DNA of 50,273 bases from Streptomyces jumonjinensis (GTDB lineage: Bacteria; Actinomycetota; Actinomycetes; Streptomycetales; Streptomycetaceae), in assembly GCF_009600885.1 (NCBI RefSeq), contig NZ_VCLA01000057.1, positions 1-50,273 of the forward strand, written 5' to 3'. Below are positions 1 to 8,259 of the stretch, piece by piece (within the stretch, counting starts at the first letter, position 1; every line of letters begins with the position of its first letter). Made by a program: the position numbers and the translations under genes. Below the pieces are notes generated by a model. That model was not told the DNA's origin. It was given only the letters and a program-made list of their open reading frames with translations, and searched no databases.

Positions 1-100
1 TCCCGGCGGATCCGCGGGATGCCGCATACCATGGGCCGTGACGGCGTGGAGCCGGTGGACGGCCGAGGCCGCCACGGCACGACGATGCAGGATGGACCCC

Positions 101-1024
101 ATGTACCTGCGAATTTTCACCGAACCTCAGCAGGGTGCCAGCTACGACACCCTGCTCTCCGTCGCCAAGGCCACCGAGGACCTCGGCTTCGACGCCTTCT
201 TCCGCTCCGACCACTATCTGGCCATGGGCTCCGCCGACGGTCTGCCCGGCCCGACCGACGCCTGGATCACCTTGGCGGGCCTCGCCCGGGAGACCCGGCG
301 CATCCGTCTGGGCACCCTGATGACCGCCGGCACCTTCCGGCTGCCGGGCGTGCTCGCCATCCAGGTGGCGCAGGTCGACCAGATGTCGGGCGGCCGGATC
401 GAGCTGGGCCTGGGAGCGGGCTGGTACGAGGAGGAGCACACGGCGTACGGCATCCCCTTCCCCAAGGCCAAGTTCGCCCGGCTGGAGGAACAGCTCGCGA
501 TCGTCACCGGGCTGTGGGAGACGAAGGTCGGCGACACCTTCTCGTACGACGGAGCGCACTACCAGCTCACCGACTCCCCGGCGCTGCCCAAGCCGGTGAA
601 CGGCAGGGTGCCGGTGCTGATCGGCGGGCACGGGGCCGTCCGCACCCCGATGCTGGCCGCGCGGTACGCCGACGAGTTCAACATGCCCTTCGCCTCCGTC
701 GAGGACAGCGACCGGCAGTTCGGCCGGGTGCGGGCCGCCGCCGAGGCGGCCGGGCGCGCGCCCGACGCCCTGATCTGCTCCAACGCCCTGGTCGTCTGCG
801 TCGGCAAGGACGACGCCGAGGTCGCGCGCCGGGCCGCCGCCATCGGCCGTGAGGTCGACGAGCTGAAGGTCAACGGCCTCGCGGGCTCGCCCGCCGAGGT
901 GGTCGACAAGATCGGCCGCTATGCCGGGATCGGCGCCTCCAGGATCTATCTCCAGATCCTGGACCTCGACGATCTCGACCATCTGGAGCTGATCTCCAGT
1001 CAGGTCCAGTCCCAGCTGGGCTGA
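101..1024 (+). CDS. LLM-class F420-dependent oxidoreductase (putative)
   Basis: The translation of 307 residues opens YLRIFTEPQQGASYDTLL and has the features of luciferase-like, F420-dependent oxidoreductases: a TIM-barrel start with FDAFFRSDHY, a GRIELGLGAGWYEEEH segment and a VLIGGHG strand. Family members transfer hydride between reduced F420 or flavin and small substrates in the cytoplasm; the substrate cannot be read from sequence. The ATG at 101 is preferred over the in-frame ATG at 92 because it matches the usual N-terminus and leaves the purine-rich GCAGGATGGA as a ribosome site. The stop lies 5 bp before the GTG of the mmuM-like gene, so the two are probably co-transcribed. Family call firm, substrate unknown. 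Confidence 0.85.
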   Translation: MYLRIFTEPQQGASYDTLLSVAKATEDLGFDAFFRSDHYLAMGSADGLPGPTDAWITLAGLARETRRIRLGTLMTAGTFRLPGVLAIQVAQVDQMSGGRIELGLGAGWYEEEHTAYGIPFPKAKFARLEEQLAIVTGLWETKVGDTFSYDGAHYQLTDSPALPKPVNGRVPVLIGGHGAVRTPMLAARYADEFNMPFASVEDSDRQFGRVRAAAEAAGRAPDALICSNALVVCVGKDDAEVARRAAAIGREVDELKVNGLAGSPAEVVDKIGRYAGIGASRIYLQILDLDDLDHLELISSQVQSQLG

Positions 1025-1029
1025 GCGCG

Positions 1030-2023
1030 GTGCGGCCGGTCCGTACGCTCGCCGCCGCACTCGGCGAGGGCGCCCTGGTCCTGGACGGCGGACTCTCCAA
1101 CCAGCTGACGGCCCAGGGGTGCGATCTCTCCGGCGAGCTCTGGTCGGCGCGTCTGCTCGCGGACGACCCCGGGCAGATCCTGGCGGCGCACACGGCCTAT
1201 GTGCGGGCGGGCGCGAGGGTGCTGATCACCGCCGGGTATCAGGCCACCTTCGAAGGGTTCGCGCGCAGGGGAATCGGCCCACGGCGGGCCGCGGAGCTGC
1301 TCGCCCGCAGTGTCGAGCTGGCGCGGGCGGCGGCCGGGACGAGCCCGGCGGAGATCTGGGTGGCGGCTTCGGTCGGACCGTATGGCGCGATGCTCGCGGA
1401 CGGCAGCGAGTACCGGGGGCGCTATGGCCTCTCGACGGCGGAGCTGGAGCGGTTCCACCGACCCAGGATCGAGGCCCTGGCGGCGGCGGGACCCGATGTG
1501 CTCGCGCTGGAGACGGTTCCGGACGTGGACGAGGCCGAGGCGCTGCTGAGGGCGGCCGAGGGGTGCGGGGTCCCGGTGTGGCTCTCGTACAGCGTCGCCG
1601 GCGGGCGCACCCGGGCCGGGCAGCCTCTGACGGCGGCCTTCGAACTGGTCGCAGGCCATGAGCAGGTGATCGCCGTGGGCGTCAACTGCTGTACGCCGCA
1701 GGACGCGGAGCGCGCGGTGGGGCTCGCGGCGGCCGTGGCCGGGAAGCCGGTGGTCGTCTATCCGAACAGCGGTGAGCGCTGGGATCCGGCAGCGGGGGCC
1801 TGGCGGGGGCCCGGCGGCCTTCGACCCCGGCCGGGCGGAGCGCTGGCGGCGGGCCGGCGCCCGGCTGATCGGCGGCTGCTGCCGGGTGGGCCCCGGGGCG
1901 ATCGCCGAACTGGCCGCCTCGATCGGTTCGCAGAGCCCGCGTGGGGAGGCGTACGGCGGGCGGCCCGGGGAGGCGTACGGCGGGTCGTCCGGGGAGGCGT
2001 ACGGCGGGTCCCCCGGCGGCTGA
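1030..2023 (+). pseudogene. mmuM: Homocysteine S-methyltransferase with an apparent frameshift
   Basis: The first 260 codons (GTG start at 1030) match homocysteine S-methyltransferases: LVLDGGLSNQL near the N-terminus, ALETVPDVDEAEAL mid-protein, and GVNCC with the first zinc-ligand cysteine. Just after YPNSGERWDPAAGAWRG the reading frame stops making family sense. The remaining signature, including RLIGGCCRVGP with the two other zinc-binding cysteines, continues in the +1 frame and ends at 2023. Removing one C near 1809-1816 would restore a continuous protein. The tail past the catalytic part is a low-complexity GEAYGG repeat. Either the gene is inactivated or the base is a sequencing error; the enzyme would methylate homocysteine from S-methylmethionine or a similar donor. 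Confidence 0.75.
1943..2008 (+). repeat. Three tandem 24-bp repeats in the mmuM tail
   Basis: An 18-base core, GGGGAGGCGTACGGCGGG, occurs at 1943, 1967 and 1991 with a 24-bp period. In the shifted mmuM frame it encodes GEAYGG followed by two variable residues, three times. Because 24 is a multiple of three, copy number can change without altering the frame. It lies beyond the catalytic cysteines. Confidence 0.85.
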
Positions 2024-2097
2024 GGCCCGGCCGTCCGACGGCTGAGGACCGGGAATACCGCTGGGCGCGGGCGGACAACCCGGCCATACTCGGACGG

Positions 2098-3300
2098 ATG
2101 TTCCTCACTGTCAGTACGACCGGCACCTCTCGGCATCCCGCCACGGACCTCGGTTTTCTGCTGCACAAGCATCCCGACCGGACGCAGCGGTTCTCGACGG
2201 CGCACGGCACGGCCCATGTGTTCTACCCCGAGGCGTCCGCCGAGCGCTGCACGGCCGCGCTGCTGCTGGAGGTGGACCCGGTGGCGCTGGTGCGGCGGGG
2301 CAAGGGCCGCGGCGGCGTGCCTGACGCGGCGCTGGCGCAGTATGTCAACGACCGCCCCTATGCCGCGTCCTCGCTGCTGGCCGTCGCGCTGAGCACCGTG
2401 TTCAAGAGCGCTCTGCGCGGGGTGTGCCAGGCGCTGCCCGAGCGGGCGGCGGCTCCTCTGCCGCTCCGTGTCGAGGTGCCGGCGCTGCCCGCGCGCGGCG
2501 GCGCCGAGCTGGTGCGGAAGCTGTTCGGGCCGCTGGGCTGGGACTCGGTCGAGGTCCGGCCGGTGGAGCTCGACGAGGCGTTCCCCGAGTGGGGCGCGTC
2601 GCGCTATGTCCAGCTGACGCTGGAGGGGGAGCTGCGGCTCGCCGACGCCCTGCGGCAGCTGTATGTGCTGCTGCCGGTGCTCGACGACGCCAAACACTAC
2701 TGGGTCGCGCCCGACGAGGTCGACAAACTGCTGCGGGCGGGGGAGGGCTGGCTCGCCGAGCACCCCGAGCGGAAGCTGATCACCAGCCGCTATCTCGCCC
2801 GCCGCTGGGGACTGACCCGGCAGGCCATGGAGCGCCTGGAACTGGTCCGGCTCGCCGAAGCCGACGGTCTCGACATCGCCGATGTGGACAAAGCCGTCGA
2901 CGAGACGACCGACACCGAGGAGCAGCCGGCGCCCCTCGCCGTCCAGCGGCGGGAGGCGATCACGGCGGCGCTGCGCGCGGCCGGGGCGAGCCGGGTCCTC
3001 GATCTGGGCTGCGGGCAGGGCCAGTTGGTGCAGACGCTGCTCGCGGACGCCCGTTTCACCGAGGTCGTCGGTGTGGACGTGTCCGTACGGGCGCTGACGA
3101 TCGCCGGGCGCAGGCTGCGGCTGGAGCGGCTGGGCGAGCGCCAGGCCGCGCGGGTTGCCCTGCTCCAGGGCTCGCTCACCTACACCGACAAGCGTCTCGC
3201 CGGGTATGACGCGGCCGTGCTGAGCGAGGTGATCGAGCATCTCGATCTGCCCCGGCTGCCCGCGCTGGAGTACGCGGTGTTCGGGGCGGCCAGACCGGCC
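2098..3300 (+). pseudogene. hen1: Hen1 RNA 3'-terminal ribose 2'-O-methyltransferase, 3' end deleted
   Basis: The translation MFLTVSTTGTSRHPATDL through HVFYPEA is the N-terminal domain of bacterial Hen1, which methylates the 2'-OH at repaired RNA ends and works with Pnkp. The methyltransferase core follows: DLGCGQGQL (SAM-binding motif I, about residue 302), VVGVDVS, and EVIEH (about residue 378), which carries three of the four expected metal ligands. The protein then leaves the family at about FGAARP and runs in frame into Pnkp sequence. The downstream segment that normally carries the last metal-binding histidine is missing, so activity is unlikely. Because of the mmuM frameshift, this region also lies in one open frame with the mmuM N-terminus. 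Confidence 0.85.
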
Positions 3301-3435
3301 CCGGTGACCGATCTGTCCCTCGTCGTCCTCATCGGAGCCACCGGCTCCGGTAAAACGACCTCCGCCCGCCGGCACTTCAAGCCCACCGAAGTCGTCTCCT
3401 CCGACTTCTGCCGGGGCCTGGTCGCCGACGACTTC
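3301..3435 (+). pseudogene. pnkp: Pnkp 5' fragment (start of the kinase domain)
   Basis: In frame with the truncated hen1, the residues VTDLSLVVLIGATGSGKTT, then FKPTEVVSSDFCRGLVADD are the start of bacterial polynucleotide kinase-phosphatase-ligase. They include the P-loop GATGSGKTT, which binds the NTP in 5'-end phosphorylation. The match stops at the aspartate pair encoded around 3427-3432, after which an unrelated FSVKFCVLSEA tail ends at 3468. No Pnkp start codon is present, since the joint with hen1 removed it. The rest of the kinase, the phosphatase and the front of the ligase are absent from the window. Only about 44 residues remain, so no function is expected. Confidence 0.85.
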
Positions 3436-3691
3436 TCTGTCAAGTTCTGCGTGTTGAGCGAAGCTTGAGCGGCTGGCTCATCGAGGTAGACCTCCGCTGT
3501 CCGGATGAAGGCGAGTGCGGGGAAAGGTAGCGCGGACCGTCGGGGCATGGGGGAATACTGCCGTGCATGGGATAGTTCACGCCACAGTGTCGGGTACCGG
3601 TCGTTTTGCTGACATTGCTAAACCGGTCCGGCTCTGCGCTGCGACGCTCTGACCAGGTCGGCAACGCGCTGACCAGGGAGGGGATAGAGGC

Positions 3692-4048
3692 GTGTCTGAC
3701 ACCACACCCAACTCAAAGGGGCCGGCTCAGGTCCAGCACACGCCCGAAGCAACCGGTCCCGCGTTGATCCCAGTTGATCAGGTCAACCCCGAGGACATTG
3801 GCACTCTGTCCATCGAGTACCGAGACGGCCACCCCGTCACCGACGTAAGCGGCGGGACGTACGTCCCTGCGGTGCTGACGGTGGCGCACGAGGCCGCAAA
3901 CGCTGTGGGTGCTTACTCGGTTGCCCCACAGCAGGCGCGGAGCCTTGACACCACCAGCAGCTCCCTCGAAGACCTCGTCGATGTGAATGTCGAGTTCTCG
4001 GTCTACGACTTGGCAGCTACCCTCGACTGGCAGTCTCGCGCTATGTGA
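3692..4048 (+). CDS. Small protein of unknown function upstream of a terpene synthase
   Basis: A GTG start sits 7 to 8 bp after GGGAGGGG, a good ribosome site. The 118-residue product has a polar, probably disordered first 25 residues ([18 protein letters not shown]). A compact part follows with [33 protein letters not shown] split over two strands, then an acidic helix-like C-terminus. It has no signal peptide, membrane segment or cysteine. The coding run ends 110 bp before the terpene synthase start on the same strand, so the two may share a transcript. I do not recognise the family. The composition and ribosome site support a real gene. Confidence 0.6.
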   Translation: MSDTTPNSKGPAQVQHTPEATGPALIPVDQVNPEDIGTLSIEYRDGHPVTDVSGGTYVPAVLTVAHEAANAVGAYSVAPQQARSLDTTSSSLEDLVDVNVEFSVYDLAATLDWQSRAM

Positions 4049-4158
4049 GAGCGCACGGCAGAGCGGGTGAACGTTCCCGTCCGTGCCTGCCCTCCACCCA
4101 CATCAGAAGCCGGTCTGGACTCCACCAGGCTGTGACCAGCTCGTTTCCCGGAGAACAC

Positions 4159-5163
4159 GTGCCGCAGGACATCGAGTTCCATCTGCCCTTCCCGAGCTCG
4201 GTCAGCCCGGATCTGGAGGGCGCGCGGCAGCGCAATCGGGGATGGGTGCGGCGGATGGGTCTGGTCGGGGAGGGCAGGTCGCTGGAGTGGTACGCATCGT
4301 GGGACATGCCGCTCCTGGCCGCGCGTGGCTTCCCCTACGCGACCGGGCCGGCCTTGGACCTGTGCGCGGACGCGATGGCTTTCTTCTTTGTCTTCGACGA
4401 CCAGTTCGACGGCCCCCTCGGGCGGGACCCCGCTCGCGCCGCGGCCGCGTGCCAGCCGTTGATCGACATCGTGCACGGGGCGGCAGCGCCGGGAGCAGAT
4501 GCGTGCTCGGTGGCGTTCGCCGACCTGTGGGCGCGCTGTATCGACGGCGCGCACCCGGGCTGGGTGGCCCGTACCGCGCACGAGTGGGAGTACTACTTCG
4601 CCACGCAGGCCCACGAGGCCATCGGCCGGCTCCGCAAGGCACCCGCCGACATGGACACCTATCTGCAGGTCAGGCGGGGCATAGCCGGTACCGGCCTGCC
4701 GTTGTCCCTGGGCGAGCGGGCGGCTGAGGTCACCATCCCCGCCGGCGCCCTTCACAGCCCGCAGCTGCGGATCATGCGCCAGGTCGCCATCGACGTCACC
4801 TTCATGTGCAACGACGTCTACTCGCTGGAGAAAGAGGAAGCCCGCGGCGACATGGACAACCTCGTCCTGGTCATCGAACACGCCCGGCCCTGCACCCGCG
4901 ACGAAGCCATCACAGGCGCCTGCCGAGAAGTCGACCAACGTGTCGAGCGGTTCCAGGAACAGGCTCGCCAGGTCCCGGCCATGTGCCAGCAGCTTGGCCT
5001 CACCGGCCCGCAGCGCACCGCTGTGACCGGGTATGTCGAAATCATGGAGGTCTGGATGAGTGGCTACCACGCCTGGCAGACCCAGACCCGCCGCTACACG
5101 AGCGCACTCCAGATCATCCCCCACACCAGGCCCGGCTACTTCGACGAGGTCTTGGGAGCATAG
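4159..5163 (+). CDS. Class I terpene synthase (sesquiterpene-cyclase type)
   Basis: From the GTG at 4159 the protein has 334 residues, the normal size for bacterial class I terpene cyclases, and begins [11 protein letters not shown] as family members do. The aspartate-rich metal motif DDQFD lies at residues 80-84. The NSE triad is NDVYSLEKE at 218-226, so N218, S222 and E226 are all present. An RRY pair that closes the active site over diphosphate occurs near the C-terminus (QTRRYTSAL). All Mg-binding residues are intact, so the enzyme should cyclise a prenyl diphosphate, most likely farnesyl diphosphate; the product cannot be read. The open frame extends upstream to 4045, but GGAG at 4150 and family length favour 4159. 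No P450 or prenyltransferase is adjacent. Confidence 0.9.
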   Translation: MPQDIEFHLPFPSSVSPDLEGARQRNRGWVRRMGLVGEGRSLEWYASWDMPLLAARGFPYATGPALDLCADAMAFFFVFDDQFDGPLGRDPARAAAACQPLIDIVHGAAAPGADACSVAFADLWARCIDGAHPGWVARTAHEWEYYFATQAHEAIGRLRKAPADMDTYLQVRRGIAGTGLPLSLGERAAEVTIPAGALHSPQLRIMRQVAIDVTFMCNDVYSLEKEEARGDMDNLVLVIEHARPCTRDEAITGACREVDQRVERFQEQARQVPAMCQQLGLTGPQRTAVTGYVEIMEVWMSGYHAWQTQTRRYTSALQIIPHTRPGYFDEVLGA

Positions 5164-5417
5164 ATCCCCATCAGGGCTTACCCGGAAGGCTCTGAGTATG
5201 GGCATGGCCCCGACGGCAGCTTCGCGGCGGTCGGCCGCGGTCCGTGGGCGGGATTCCGATCCACGCTGTCCGTGGAGTGGAGGCTGTCCGCAGAGGGTTG
5301 CGTCGGACTCTGGACGCGAAGACACTGGCTGTAAACGATCTGTCGCCCACGGTGATCTGCATGGAAGAGTCGGCGTGCGTTGGCTGTGCGTGACTTCCTT
5401 CTCTCGATGGGATCTCC

Positions 5418-7430
5418 ATGTCGCCTGAGCTGTCGGTTTCCCGGGATGCTCGTCTGAAGCGGCTGCGTCAGCGGCTGCACGACGAGACCCCGCCCGCCGC
5501 GTTCGAGGGGCAGGTGCAGGCGTCGAGGGGTGCCCATCTGCTGTATGGGGTGATGCTGCACGCCGCCGCCCGGATGGAGGCCGGCCTGGAGCTGACGCGT
5601 CTGGAGTCGCAATTGGTGGGTCCGGTGGTGCGGCTGCTCTCGCGGGAGGAGGTCTGCGACTTCGGCCGGGTCTACCAGGAGGAGGCCGCTTTTCGGGGCC
5701 GGCTCTTCCCGGACAGTCTCGCCACCCGCCCCGTCGCCGACGGCTATTCGCACGAGGATCTGCTCGCGGACCTGCCCGCCCTGCACGAGGAGATCGCGGC
5801 GCAGGCGAACGTGAGCGTGGTGGACCTCGACGCCCCCGACAGCGCGGGCGCGGGCGGTGCGGACGGTGCGCCCCTGTCCTTCGACTCGCCGTCCTTCCGC
5901 GAGGGCATGGCCGCCTACGGGTACGGGGTGAGCGTGGTGACCGCCTCCGCACACCAGGAGGCCGCGCAGGAACGGCCGCCGCTGCAGGTCGATATGACCC
6001 TGCCCCGGTTCTTCTGCGACTTTGAATCCCACGAGGTCAGCGGATCGAACGAGATCTACTGGGCGCTCGCGGCCGGTGCGGACGAAGGCGTCAAGCAGGA
6101 AAGCATCACGCGTACCTACGGGGACGTGGACAACAACGAGACGCACAACATGGACGCGAACACCGTCCTGTTCCGCGGGACCGTGGGCAAGGTGCTGATC
6201 GTCCACATCGAACTCTGGGAGGAGGACCAGGGCGTCGACCCCGAGCTGGCGCGCACCATCAAGGAGATCGCGACCGCGTTGCAGGACACCGCCGACATCC
6301 TCAGCGCCCTGCCGGGAGGCACTCAGTGGCAGTTGGTGACCGACTTCGTCGCGATGCTGGGCGGCATCGGCCAGCTCGTCGGTGAGATCATCGGCTGGCT
6401 CGAGGACGATCTGCTCACCCACCGCACGATCGCCTTCGACCGCGGCGCCATGGATGCTCTGGCCGACCCGATCTACCAGCAGCCCGACGTCACCTGGCGG
6501 TTCCCGGGACCCACCGCCTACGAGGGAAGCTTCACGCTCGACATCCGCAGCCGCTACACCCAGCCCAGCAGCAACGACATCGCCCTCCTCGCCCACGCCA
6601 CCGGCGGCTGGAGCGGCCGTTCCCTGCCCTGGCCGCGCGCGAAGACCCCCGGCGCCCCCGCCCTGGCGCTGCACAACGGCAACCTGTACTGCGCGGTCCG
6701 CGGCGGGGACAACAAGGTCTACGTCAGCCGGCGCGAGACCAGCGGTACCTGGAGCGCCTTCGGCGCCGTCCCGGGCCTCGCCACCAATACACCCCCGGCG
6801 CTGGCCTCCTATAACGGCCAGCTCTACCTGGCCGTGAAGCAGCAGAGCAGCGACAACAACAACGGGCGGGCCTGGGTGGCCTCCTCCGACCGCGGGGATG
6901 CTTGGTCGCCCGGCATCACCCACGACTACATCCGCACCGCACCGGCGCTGGCCGTGCACCAGGGCCGGCTGTGGCTGGCCGCCTTCGGCGGCACCGACGG
7001 CGTCAGTCTCCTGGTCGGCAGCAGGGGCACCGGCGGCAGCTGGGAGTGGCTCAAGGAACACACGGCCCACAAGTCCCAGTACGCCCCGGCCATGACCATG
7101 TTCCAGAACAGGCTCCACCTGGCCTACCGCGACAGCGACAGCCAGGTGTGCTTCACCGTCCGCGACGACGCGTTCAACGCCTCCCCGCGCTGGGCCGCCG
7201 CGGGCCGCCTGTCCGGGACCACCCCCAACGGGCCCGCGCTCGCGGTGGTCGGAACCCAGCTGCACTGCGCGGTCCGCGGCGGCGACGACAACATCTGGCA
7301 CTGCACCAACGCCGGCACCGGCTGGACCCCCTTCACTGTGGTCCCCACTGCCGGGAAAACCCTGAGCAGCCCCGCCCTGGCCCCCTCCACCGCCACCGAC
7401 CTCCACCTCGTCTACCGCGCCCTGCACTGA
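5418..7430 (+). CDS. 670-aa protein with a C-terminal beta-propeller-like repeat region
   Basis: The protein is soluble by appearance, with no signal peptide or clear membrane helix. Residues 1-135 are helical and charged. Residues 190-270 look like a beta-rich domain (MTLPRFFCDFESHEVSGS, NEIYWALAAGADEG, VLIVHIELWEED). Residues 275-335 form amphipathic helices. From residue 410 to the end there are about six degenerate modules of 45-50 residues built on APALAxHxGxLYxAVRGGDxxVY, starting near 412, 459, 508, 556, 605 and 651. Such repeats occur in lectin-like or sialidase-like propellers that bind sugars. No catalytic signature is visible. It follows the terpene synthase by 254 bp and overlaps the convergent gene at 7412 by 19 bp. 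Function unknown. Confidence 0.7.
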   Translation: MSPELSVSRDARLKRLRQRLHDETPPAAFEGQVQASRGAHLLYGVMLHAAARMEAGLELTRLESQLVGPVVRLLSREEVCDFGRVYQEEAAFRGRLFPDSLATRPVADGYSHEDLLADLPALHEEIAAQANVSVVDLDAPDSAGAGGADGAPLSFDSPSFREGMAAYGYGVSVVTASAHQEAAQERPPLQVDMTLPRFFCDFESHEVSGSNEIYWALAAGADEGVKQESITRTYGDVDNNETHNMDANTVLFRGTVGKVLIVHIELWEEDQGVDPELARTIKEIATALQDTADILSALPGGTQWQLVTDFVAMLGGIGQLVGEIIGWLEDDLLTHRTIAFDRGAMDALADPIYQQPDVTWRFPGPTAYEGSFTLDIRSRYTQPSSNDIALLAHATGGWSGRSLPWPRAKTPGAPALALHNGNLYCAVRGGDNKVYVSRRETSGTWSAFGAVPGLATNTPPALASYNGQLYLAVKQQSSDNNNGRAWVASSDRGDAWSPGITHDYIRTAPALAVHQGRLWLAAFGGTDGVSLLVGSRGTGGSWEWLKEHTAHKSQYAPAMTMFQNRLHLAYRDSDSQVCFTVRDDAFNASPRWAAAGRLSGTTPNGPALAVVGTQLHCAVRGGDDNIWHCTNAGTGWTPFTVVPTAGKTLSSPALAPSTATDLHLVYRALH

Positions 7431-7831
7431 CCCGGCTGCGGTAGGACCCGGACCACCCCAGTGCCCGCCGACAGGCGCCGGTGCAGTTGGCTGTTCTCGG
7501 CCGTGGTTTGGTGCAGGGCGCCGACCAGCGCCTCGACGTCGGCTTTGAGCCGGGCGATCTCTTCGGCGTCCGCGGCTCGCAGTTCCTTGAGCCTTCGGAC
7601 CTGCCGGCGCAGCCGGCGTTCGCTGTCCGGCGTCTCTCCGCGGGTGCGAACCTGGTCGTAGAAGTCGTTCTTCAGGTCGGGGTGGCGCTGAGTGAGGGCG
7701 TTGCGGGGGACCTGGGCCTCGGCCGCGAGGGCGACGATCGTCAGCGCTCCGTTGGAGTGCTCAGGCGTACCACTCAGGATGCGGTTCATCGCGGCGCGGA
7801 TCCGGTCGCGCTCGTCGGGGGCGGGGCTCAT
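7412..7831 (-). CDS. Integrase-partner protein (DUF6262-like), coiled coil
   Basis: The 139-residue product starts SPAPDERDRIRAAMNRIL and has an HTH-like stretch (TIVALAAEAQVPRNALTQRHPDLK). A long charged coiled coil follows (SERRLRRQVRRLKELRAADA onward). This layout is typical of the small proteins encoded immediately after large actinobacterial integrases. The ATG overlaps the integrase stop by four bases (ATGA), which supports translational coupling. As the integrase upstream is only a remnant, this gene is probably a passenger of a dead element even though its own frame is open. Confidence 0.6.
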   Translation of the reverse strand: MSPAPDERDRIRAAMNRILSGTPEHSNGALTIVALAAEAQVPRNALTQRHPDLKNDFYDQVRTRGETPDSERRLRRQVRRLKELRAADAEEIARLKADVEALVGALHQTTAENSQLHRRLSAGTGVVRVLPQPGQCRAR

Positions 7832-8255
7832 ACGGGCGGCTCCTGATGGTGGATGCGATCGTGCTCGTGGCTGCGGGCCAGCTCGCGCAACTGCTCGGCA
7901 CGCCGAGCCAGCCGATCGGCGAGCGGTCTCGGTAGCGCTTCGGAGGCGGACTGTTCCTCCAGGGCCTTGGCGTGGGCGAGGAGCCCGGCTGCGTGGTGGT
8001 CGGTGCGCGCGATGTTCGCACACGACGGCCGGCAGCGGTCCAGCCGTGGGGCGTTGGTGGCGTCCTGCCGGTGGCAGAGTGCCCGGTCCCGGTTGTAGAC
8101 GCACATCAACAGGGAGCGGGGGTTGTCGTAGACGGTCAGGGAAGGGTTGCCCAGGATGTCGCGGGCTTGGCGCTGGGTGCGGATCGACCCGGCGAACGTG
8201 GGCGACTGCGCGGCCGCGTGGATCGCGCGTCGGGCGGCGGGCCCGGAGATACCGG
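7828..8255 (-). pseudogene. C-terminal remnant of a site-specific integrase
   Basis: The recognisable part reads PTFAGSIRTQRQARDILG, then VYDNPRSLLMCVYNRDRALC, then DRCRPSCANIARTDHHAAGL, and ends with a charged helix. This cysteine-containing tail is characteristic of the large integrase-like recombinases of actinomycete integrative elements and plasmids. The match fades near 8255, where unrelated plus-strand coding sequence begins. The catalytic recombinase domain is absent from the window, so the protein cannot be active. The stop at 7828 overlaps the start of the partner gene. Confidence 0.6.
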
Positions 8256-8259
8256 CTCC

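Noticed and set aside
1000..3375. Long minus-strand open frame antisense to mmuM and hen1
   Set aside because: GC-rich shadow of the plus-strand genes; arginine/proline/glutamine-rich with no family pattern.
1030..3468. One 812-codon open frame reading as a fused methyltransferase protein
   Set aside because: It results from a frameshift in mmuM and the deletion in hen1; the hen1 part has its own normal start at 2098, so it is not one natural protein.
3436..3691. Minus-strand frame with ALAFIRTAEVYLDEP at the left island edge
   Set aside because: It could be a gene remnant, but it runs on into pnkp antisense and has no recognisable family or start.
4045..4158. Longer start for the terpene synthase
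   Set aside because: The extra 38 residues are arginine/serine-rich filler and the family N-terminus with a ribosome site begins at 4159.
5178..7427. Minus-strand 749-codon frame antisense to the propeller protein
   Set aside because: Low-complexity Gly/Val composition typical of antisense frames in high-GC DNA; the plus-strand gene has family-like repeats.
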